11,163 nt of DNA from Nitrospinota bacterium (lineage in GTDB: Bacteria; Nitrospinota; Nitrospinia; SZUA-224): NCBI GenBank assembly GCA_016212345.1, contig JACRGM010000186.1, positions 1 to 11,163 of the forward strand. Direction: 5' to 3'. The notes beneath the pieces are model-generated. The model made no database searches. It worked only from the letters and a program-made list of their open reading frames with translations, and was not told where the DNA came from. This document shows, in pieces, positions 7,001-11,163 of this stretch (position 1 is its first letter; each line of letters begins with the position of its first letter). The position numbers were made by a program, and so were the translations under genes.

Positions 7001-7587
7001 AGGGCAAAGATATGCTCAGAGAGGTCTTCATAACACTCCTCAATTGTATCAAACCCTGATTTAGAGCCAAAAAGAGAGAACCAGGGGGTCCAGATATGTG
7101 CAGGCACAAGAAAGGCATCCTCTGAGACCTCAAGGACTATCTCCAGGAGATCGCGAGAATCTAAACCCAATATGGGACGGCCATCAGAGGTGATATTGCC
7201 GATCCTTCTCAGACGGTTAGATAGCTCCTCTGCGCCCTGTATATCGGGCATAAATATTACATGATGGATCTTGCGGGTCATATCACCTTTTTTGTAGATA
7301 GTGCTGATCTCGCACTGTAAGATGAACTGCACATCAGAGAGACAGGAATGGGGTATCTCCTCTTTCATATTCATAGCAAATTCATCTTTGAGACGATAGA
7401 GCCCGTCCTTTGCTGGCTCAAGCTTCTCTTTTAATTCAGCCAGCCATTTGGGATGGGTAAAATCCCCTGTCCCCACTACCTTTATCCCTTTAAGTTGTGC
7501 CCAGTAATTGAGATATTCAGGTGTGGATCTCCTGCTTGTTGCACGAGAAAGATATGAATGGATATGTAGATCAGCTATAAATTTCAT
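4069..7587 (-). CDS. EndoQ-like PHP endonuclease fused to a UvrD/Rep-type helicase
   Basis: This 1172-residue fusion has an endonuclease Q-like module at residues 1-about 425. It shows the PHP metal motif DLHIHS (6-11), CEIST (92-96), HH108-109, AHIWTPW (163-169), NSDAHSP (221-227) and a zinc site around GHRKC (273-277) and CPVCG (293-297), followed by GVMHRVESLADR. EndoQ proteins nick 5' of deaminated bases (uracil, hypoxanthine, xanthine) and abasic sites. A low-complexity linker (about 426-510) leads to a full superfamily 1A helicase: Q motif LNSRQREV (512-519), Walker A AGPGTGKT (531-538), Walker B VDEYQD (719-724), GDPNQAIYGFRGSD (747-760), NENYRSS (780-786), TLHASKGLEFE (1066-1076) and FYVGMTRAK (1108-1116). 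The chain ends in RQMILF, resembling a beta-clamp-binding pentapeptide. ATG 7587 has AGAGGAAG just upstream. I infer coupled incision and unwinding in deaminated-base repair. All catalytic motifs look intact. Confidence 0.88.
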   Translation of the reverse strand: MKFIADLHIHSYLSRATSRRSTPEYLNYWAQLKGIKVVGTGDFTHPKWLAELKEKLEPAKDGLYRLKDEFAMNMKEEIPHSCLSDVQFILQCEISTIYKKGDMTRKIHHVIFMPDIQGAEELSNRLRRIGNITSDGRPILGLDSRDLLEIVLEVSEDAFLVPAHIWTPWFSLFGSKSGFDTIEECYEDLSEHIFALETGLSSDPPMNWRLSALDRYTLISNSDAHSPANLARESNLFDTDLSYHAIRDSLRYRKGFLGTIEFFPQEGKYHYDGHRKCQTRMSPNETLANKGICPVCGKEVTIGVMHRVESLADRPEGGRPEKIDPFSSLISLRSIIGEILQVGPDSAKVQKRYFQILSEFGPELAILKDIPLDQVKKGDPLLVEALRRMRSCNIHILEGYDGEFGKIQIFDERELTELSGQLSILPYSKTTKRSKSGKRDIKTSHLDKEDISRSSCSDCLNTLNRSKELNDSNSLNGLNGLNGSNGLLRCDNHITDDPEDITNDIEYLMKGLNSRQREVAEAETGPLIVVAGPGTGKTRTLTCRIAYHVLKRLVMPEHILGVTFTNKAAQEMVERITLLLRHRDKVKEMTISTFHALCLNILKNEAKGIGISPEFKIFNDEDSLELLTSLEIVGLSDTSHTSLEKILSDISKAKQNLLSPDDLTISDERFASIYHSYEEGLLCQGGLDLDDLIFKTVKLFEDYPDICQRYKERFLSISVDEYQDINFAQYRLIRILAGDGRGLCVIGDPNQAIYGFRGSDVTYFQSFEEDYPNARVFILNENYRSSETILKASEQVILMNPHAVRSQLHAVIEKGPKIQIYKTATDKAEAEFCVHTIEKFIGGTSYFSIDSARVGDEDGIIPMSFSDFAILYRLRREGDLFEEAFLRSGMPYQRVDAPIWAKKKIFCTIFSYLRVLSDRSSDIDILRILRHPYYKIDSKTINILNRSCREKGLPLSKGISMTELINDLSPSERGRLKGIAGSIHDLIHQGKDIPLPQQISMILTKIGVPGILEGSEGLGEEDKTYLPIIEMVRSFNGTTKEFLDRITMNVETDQLIPQGDKISLMTLHASKGLEFEVVFITGCEDGLIPYCRGEKEAGHREDEERRLFYVGMTRAKARLYLTHASRRTLFGQVMENPPSPYLSDIKQILLEYESQSFRPMKKKEEDRQMILF
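6131..6229. repeat. Eleven 9-nt tandem units in the EndoQ-helicase linker
   Basis: The plus strand reads as eleven consecutive 9-nt units of the form CCGTTTAAG (for example CCATTTGAA, CCGTTCAAG, CCGTTTAAG, CTGTTTGAA, CGGTTTAAA) with no phase slip. In the minus-strand gene they encode a three-residue repeat of the type (x)LN or (x)SN, at residues about 453-486, including SLNGLNGLN. They lie exactly between the endonuclease and helicase domains and keep the frame. Confidence 0.8.
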
Positions 7588-7660
7588 CTTCTTCCTCTGA
7601 AAATACTACTCATTAAAGTTGTTTACTACTATAGAAGATAACTGCTCAGTTAATGGGGGG

Positions 7661-7795
7661 TGGGATATAGATTTTCAGATAATAAATTACACAAGGCTAG
7701 AGGGAGAAATCCGAGTAAGGCGTACTGAGCGGTACGCCGTCGAGGATTTCGACTGATAACGCCGTGTAATTTGTTATCTGAAAATCTATATCCCA
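7661..7795. repeat. 135-bp inverted-repeat (MITE-like) element
   Basis: The 32-nt outer arms (7661-7692 and 7764-7795), starting TGGGATATAGATTTTCAG, match as inverted repeats at 31 of 32 positions. Inside are nested stems: GAAATCC (7706-7712) with GGATTTC (7744-7750), and GGCGTAC (7719-7725) with GTACGCC (7732-7738) around a 6-nt loop. No open reading frame or obvious target-site duplication is present. It starts 12 nt after the aclA stop codon and lies in the 220-bp spacer before the EndoQ-helicase gene, so its RNA would form a large cruciform-like fold in the 3' region of the aclBA transcript. The remaining spacer (7588-7660) shows only the Shine-Dalgarno of the downstream gene and no clear promoter. 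Confidence 0.85.
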
Positions 7796-7807
7796 ACACA
7801 ATCTATT

Positions 7808-9640
7808 TTAGTGGCTTAGGGGAGGGACCTCTTTCTTCCTAGGGCATGAATAATTTACAAGGTATTTAAAGAGCCTTATAAGTCTGCTCCCCTGCTCTTT
7901 CTGGTCAATCCAATGTCCTATCAAGCCAATGGTACGGGCAAGTATAAAAAAGCCGTTAAGGGTCTCAATAGGAAATCCTAAGTCCACTAGAATGGCTGCC
8001 ATTGCCCCATCAACATTCAGGATCAGATTAGGCCCCTTCTCTATTGTGCGTTGTTCTACATCCAAGGCAAAATCGAGCACAGGGGCAGGGATCTCCAGAC
8101 TCTTTACAAAGCTGATAAGCTCCTTTACCCTCTTGTCAGGATTATACATACTCTTTACCCTGTGTCCTATACCAGGTACAGGGCCTACATTTACCTTCAT
8201 ATATGTCAGAAAGGAGTCTATTTCACCTTTGTAATTTTCAGCTCCGTATCTGAACCATCTCCCTGCATCAGTGACTGCACCGCCGAACCTCGGTCCTATC
8301 ATTATAATACCGGCTGACACTGCCTGGGCAAGACCTATCCCTGCACATGCAGCAATAATGGTTGTAAGTGCACTACTGACACAAGGCCCATGATCTGCTG
8401 ATAGCATTATGATACGTTTGATTATCTCTGCCTCCTCTATTGAGGGCAACTTCTTGTTCCACAGAAGCCCTATAATATGTGGTATATCATAACCCTTGTT
8501 TATTAGTTCAGAGACAGGATACCCTGCATAGAGCGGTTCATCTCCCCTATCATCACAGATAGTGGTCTTGAGGAGGGGTTCTACCACAACCTCCCCACTC
8601 TTCATAACCTCTTCAACCTTCTTGGGAAGGAGAGGGAGGGTATTAATATCCACCTCCTTGATTGGTCTAATTACCCCCTTATTAAGGAATTCTTTATATA
8701 CACCCTCTATGACCTTTCCTAATGCCCCAAAGGTAGGGGCCACAATAGCACCTGCCTTTGTTAATGCCTGGATCTTGTTTTTTGCACTACCTTCACCCCT
8801 TTGTCCCTCTTTTGCCCCTGCATGACCAAACTTCATCCCCTTTGGGAGTCTCTCATGACAGGTTCCAGCTACTGTTGCGATTAACTTGATCCTCCGCCTC
8901 TTCTCCGCATACCATGCTCCTGCCTTCTCTTCAAGATCCCCACCCATCTCACCTATCAGAATAACCGCCTTTGTCTGCGGATCTTCCTCAAACATATTTA
9001 AATAGGTTACATAATCTGATCCAGGATATGTATCCCCCCCTATTCCAATAGCAGTAGTAATACCATCTGCAAACTGACTGGCCATCCACATTATTTCATT
9101 GGCAAGCCCCCCTGATTTGGTAATGACCCCAAATGACCCTGGTCTATATAGTTTACTCAATTTTAGGTTATTGTATTCCCCACCAATCACACCCAATCTA
9201 CACTCACCCGCAGAGAAGATGCCTATTGCTGAAGGACCATTGAATATCTTATTATGTTTTTTAGCCTCTTTTATAAGCAACTTGGCATCTTTTTCAGGCA
9301 CACCCTCAGTAATCATTGACAACAATCCTATTCCATTATTGTTTAACGCCTCCCTTGCTGACTGGAATGCCCTATCAGCAGCAACATATACAAGGGCAGT
9401 ATTTATCTGATTGTGATTCTTTACAGCCTCAGCCAGGGTACCATATATAGGGATAGATAAGAATTGATTCCCATAGGTTATCTCTGCTGTCTTGCCTGCA
9501 TCTGGCGAAAAGACAAAGGCAAGGACATTAAAAGGCGATCGTATCAGATAGGAGAACTCTGCCATCCGTCTTGCAGCATTAACACCTGCTGGTCCACCAA
9601 TAATAACTACTCTAGTATCCTTATTAGCAACTATACTCAT
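7808..9640 (-). CDS. aclA: ATP-citrate lyase, large (alpha) subunit AclA
   Basis: AclA together with AclB converts citrate, CoA and ATP to acetyl-CoA, oxaloacetate, ADP and phosphate, the signature citrate-cleaving step of the reductive TCA cycle. The 610-residue length matches the large subunit of green sulfur bacteria. The order is a CoA-binding Rossmann-type domain (VVIIGGPAGVNAARRMAEF near the start), then a ligase domain with FGHAGA carrying the phosphorylated His (residue 273), then a citrate-synthase-like domain. That last domain has SADHGP (His417), GIGHRVKSM (His493) and LNVDGAMAAIL (Asp544). The fused citrate-synthase domain separates it from the Aquifex-type split citryl-CoA synthetase and lyase. 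I prefer ATG 9640, two nt after the aclB stop: GGGAG at 9649-9653 is 8 nt upstream. A TTG at 9646 overlapping the stop would be too close to that site. The C-terminal tail after GHWIDQK is shorter on recognisable motif and basic. Confidence 0.93.
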   Translation of the reverse strand: MSIVANKDTRVVIIGGPAGVNAARRMAEFSYLIRSPFNVLAFVFSPDAGKTAEITYGNQFLSIPIYGTLAEAVKNHNQINTALVYVAADRAFQSAREALNNNGIGLLSMITEGVPEKDAKLLIKEAKKHNKIFNGPSAIGIFSAGECRLGVIGGEYNNLKLSKLYRPGSFGVITKSGGLANEIMWMASQFADGITTAIGIGGDTYPGSDYVTYLNMFEEDPQTKAVILIGEMGGDLEEKAGAWYAEKRRRIKLIATVAGTCHERLPKGMKFGHAGAKEGQRGEGSAKNKIQALTKAGAIVAPTFGALGKVIEGVYKEFLNKGVIRPIKEVDINTLPLLPKKVEEVMKSGEVVVEPLLKTTICDDRGDEPLYAGYPVSELINKGYDIPHIIGLLWNKKLPSIEEAEIIKRIIMLSADHGPCVSSALTTIIAACAGIGLAQAVSAGIIMIGPRFGGAVTDAGRWFRYGAENYKGEIDSFLTYMKVNVGPVPGIGHRVKSMYNPDKRVKELISFVKSLEIPAPVLDFALDVEQRTIEKGPNLILNVDGAMAAILVDLGFPIETLNGFFILARTIGLIGHWIDQKEQGSRLIRLFKYLVNYSCPRKKEVPPLSH

Positions 9641-9642
9641 AA

Positions 9643-10848
9643 TCAACTCTCCCTCTTTTTTAATGATAGATCAACAATATCGGTCATTGGGGTATATCTA
9701 TCAAATACATGTATATTGAAACCCTCATCCTTAAGGGCCCTCATAGCTGATAATCCCTCCTTTTCATTAGGCCCTCCACGACGTACCCATATCTCTACAC
9801 CATCTAGTTTTCCATCTTCTTTGGCCTTCCGAAATCCATTTATTATCCCTTGAAATGTTACCTTTACATCAGTAAAATTGGCAATAGCGCCTCCTACTAT
9901 TATTCGCTTGATGCCCGGAAGGGAACATACCTTATCAGTAAGGGCCTCTACCGCCCACTCAGGGGGATCTCCTGAATATTCTGCATAATTGGCCGGATTT
10001 CCACCCACCTCAACCACTGCATCTGAATAGAATACACTTGCACCTCCACCTGCAGGGAGGAGGGCAGTATCGCCGCCAATGATCTCAATAAATTTGACTG
10101 ACCCCTTTACCCGGGAATCGATCTCCATAATCGCCTTCTCATCCTCGGTATATGGTCTTCCGAATTCTGATGCAAAATTGAAATTCCACTCAGGGTGACG
10201 GAAACGCGCATCTCCGTCTAGTAATGTAACAATATCTAGAGCTACTAATTCCCTGTCAGAAGGTCTTATTATTAAAGGATTTATCTCTATATAGGTTCCA
10301 TCCTCCTGATCATAGCATTGGTAGAGCTTAAAGGCAAAATCAGCTATCTTCGGTATAAGCTCATCAGAAAAGCCCCCCTCTTTTGCTAATATTTCCAGAT
10401 CTGATCTCTCCGGATTCTCCCCTATTCCTACTGAAAGCCTTTTTACCTGATCCCAGTTTGCCTCTACCTCTATACCACCTATACTGGCTAACAGGATATC
10501 AGCACCCTCTCTAGTAGATTTAACTGCTATATAATACTCTTTTTCATGAGAGATCATCTCTTCAATAATCACCTGAGATATAATCAGACCATTTATATTC
10601 TTCCCGATCATCTCTCTAATCGCCTTCTCTGCCTCCATACAGTCAAGATTTATCTTAACAAGTCCCAACTTAAACCGTGAACCGATCGCCTCATGGGCCT
10701 TGACCACTGTCTTCCCCTTACATAGCCATGGATTTGCATCGACAAGATGTTCCGCTTGATCAACAGAGGTTACAACTACATGCCTTGGTACATTCATCCC
10801 CCATTTACTTAATAGGTCCATTCCCGGCCCTTCAAGTACTTTTGCCAT
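9643..10848 (-). CDS. aclB: ATP-citrate lyase, small (beta) subunit AclB
   Basis: This is the ATP-grasp-type subunit of ATP-citrate lyase, equivalent to the N-terminal part of animal ACLY, and it handles ATP binding and part of citrate activation. Its 401 residues match the known small subunit (about 400). Visible landmarks are the start AKVLEGPGMDLLSKWGM, VVKAHEAIGSRFKLGLVK (48-65), IEINPLI (187-193), LDGDARFRHPEWNF (210-223), LLPAGGGASVFYSD (263-276), VGGNPANYAEYSGDP (281-295) and VRRGGPNEKEG (355-365). ATG 10848 has TGGAGGA 7 nt upstream. It is the first gene of a leftward two-gene operon with aclA, in the same order as in Chlorobium. The near-consensus promoter at 10917-10945 would drive both, which fits a constitutively important metabolic enzyme. 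Confidence 0.94.
   Translation of the reverse strand: MAKVLEGPGMDLLSKWGMNVPRHVVVTSVDQAEHLVDANPWLCKGKTVVKAHEAIGSRFKLGLVKINLDCMEAEKAIREMIGKNINGLIISQVIIEEMISHEKEYYIAVKSTREGADILLASIGGIEVEANWDQVKRLSVGIGENPERSDLEILAKEGGFSDELIPKIADFAFKLYQCYDQEDGTYIEINPLIIRPSDRELVALDIVTLLDGDARFRHPEWNFNFASEFGRPYTEDEKAIMEIDSRVKGSVKFIEIIGGDTALLPAGGGASVFYSDAVVEVGGNPANYAEYSGDPPEWAVEALTDKVCSLPGIKRIIVGGAIANFTDVKVTFQGIINGFRKAKEDGKLDGVEIWVRRGGPNEKEGLSAMRALKDEGFNIHVFDRYTPMTDIVDLSLKKRES
9649..9653 (-). promoter_or_regulatory. Shine-Dalgarno GGGAG inside the aclB 3' end, deciding the aclA start
   Basis: GGGAG lies 8 nt before ATG 9640 but only 2 nt before the alternative TTG at 9646, which supports the ATG start. Its position within the last codons of aclB implies translational coupling. 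Confidence 0.65.
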
Positions 10849-10916
10849 ATAAAAATCCTCCAGAAAATCTAAATCTTATTTTGATTAAAAGATTATTCAA
10901 ATATAGGAATAATCTA

Positions 10917-10945
10917 ATATTATCAAACCACAAAAATGTTGTCAA
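10917..10945 (-). promoter_or_regulatory. Near-consensus sigma-70 promoter of aclBA
   Basis: On the minus strand a perfect -35 TTGACA (10945-10940), a 17-nt spacer and TAATAT (10922-10917) give a predicted start near 10910 and a leader of about 60 nt ending in the TGGAGGA ribosome binding site. An eight-A tract directly upstream of the -35 could act as an UP-like element. Confidence 0.75.
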
Positions 10946-11105
10946 GATTTTTTTTGTGATTCAGACAGTAGCGCCATAAGAGGTAAATATTGGGAACGAG
11001 AAAACAAAAATATTTTTGTTTTTTTTTGAGATAACTTGTTGATAATTAAAGATTTATTCAAATTTTGGGGTTATTATAGTGTCTGATCGCAAAAAAAATC
11101 TTGAC
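10941..11105. repeat. Inverted pair of 25-26-nt A-tract/-35 blocks in the gene-free right end
   Basis: Positions 10941-10966 and 11081-11105 are inverted copies: GTCTGA, T/CG-type variation, eight A, then TCTTGAC. They differ by one substitution and one inserted base. Each ends in a TTGAC -35 box pointing outward: TTGACA toward aclB and TTGACT toward the right edge. The region 10849-11163 otherwise holds no gene. Confidence 0.75.
11001..11022. repeat. 22-bp perfect AT palindrome followed by a T tract
   Basis: AAAACAAAAAT (11001-11011) is followed by its exact reverse complement (11012-11022) and seven more T. It sits near the centre of the divergent spacer. It could be a cruciform-prone site, a regulator site, or a weak rightward terminator; the lack of GC makes termination doubtful. 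Confidence 0.5.
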
Positions 11106-11129
11106 TATTCTCTCTTGTTTAGTTAACTT
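11101..11129 (+). promoter_or_regulatory. Possible divergent promoter for a gene beyond the right edge
   Basis: TTGACT (11101-11106), a 17-nt spacer and TAACTT (11124-11129) point rightward; the -10 keeps only the key T, A and final T. The upstream A tract mirrors that of the aclBA promoter. A TGAGGG-AGA-CCCTCA hairpin (11142-11156) follows, in what would be the leader. Confidence 0.35.
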
Positions 11130-11163
11130 ATAACGAAAATCTGAGGGAGACCCTCATACCAAC

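Larger units (their letters stand above)
10881..11063. repeat. Imperfect direct repeats flanking the aclBA promoter region
   Basis: TTGATTAAAAGATTATTCAA at 10881-10900 recurs, slightly expanded, at 11039-11061 (TTGATAATTAAAG then ATTTATTCAA). The first copy is in the predicted aclB leader; the second lies about 95 bp upstream of the -35 box. They may be operator half-sites or simply AT-rich similarity. Confidence 0.35.

Noticed and set aside
7661..7795. Inverted-repeat element considered as an integron attC site or a plain intrinsic terminator
   Set aside because: It lacks the RYYYAAC/GTTRRRY core sites of attC and has no T tract after a compact GC-rich stem; long AT-rich outer arms fit a MITE-like element better.
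9644..9646. TTG start for aclA overlapping the aclB stop
   Set aside because: Only 2 nt separate it from GGGAG; the ATG at 9640 has the proper 8-nt spacing.
9464..9853. 129-codon plus-strand frame across the aclB-aclA junction
   Set aside because: It is antisense to two well-supported genes and shows no domain or start signal.
10849..11163. RNA gene or riboswitch in the right-end spacer
   Set aside because: No tRNA cloverleaf, recognisable riboswitch core or GC-rich conserved fold was seen; promoter blocks and AT palindromes explain the structure.

Overview
The window is AT-rich bacterial DNA. Its coding style favours ATA, AGA and AGG codons, and several starts are GTG. The gene content (ATP-citrate lyase of the reductive TCA cycle, a bacterial EndoQ-type endonuclease, a stand-alone glutamate formimidoyltransferase, SurE) suggests an anaerobic, possibly autotrophic bacterium from a poorly cultivated lineage. 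I cannot name the phylum from sequence alone. Short palindromic and inverted repeats are scattered between genes, and at least one has entered a reading frame.

Left part (1-1377, rightward): the end of an unrecognised gene; a roughly 80-residue orphan C-terminus of a class I (Eco57I/TaqI_C-like) DNA methyltransferase carrying an in-frame copy of a palindromic repeat; then glutamate formimidoyltransferase. Convergent to it is a leftward histone-deacetylase/AcuC-family amidohydrolase (1440-2387). A 324-bp divergent spacer (2388-2711) holds promoters for both directions and several palindromes, including a 75-bp inverted-repeat element that ends just before the surE ribosome binding site.

Middle: surE (2712-3467) and an Ogt-type O6-alkylguanine-DNA methyltransferase (3492-4004) form a rightward pair. 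Converging on them is a leftward 1172-codon gene (4069-7587) that joins a complete EndoQ-like PHP endonuclease to a complete UvrD/Rep-type superfamily 1 helicase. The two halves are linked by a segment built from eleven 9-nt repeat units, and the protein ends in a candidate sliding-clamp-binding pentapeptide (QMILF). This is the most interesting protein here: it puts lesion-specific incision, unwinding and possible clamp tethering in one chain, beside a second direct-repair enzyme.

Right part: a 135-bp, nearly perfect inverted-repeat element (7661-7795) separates that gene from aclA. The leftward aclB-aclA operon (10848 to 7808) encodes both subunits of ATP-citrate lyase, which cleaves citrate to acetyl-CoA and oxaloacetate. 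It has a near-consensus sigma-70 promoter at 10917-10945. The last 315 bp contain no gene. They hold two inverted copies of a 25-26-nt block (poly-A tract plus -35 box) facing outward, which looks like a divergent promoter region serving aclBA and a gene beyond the right edge.
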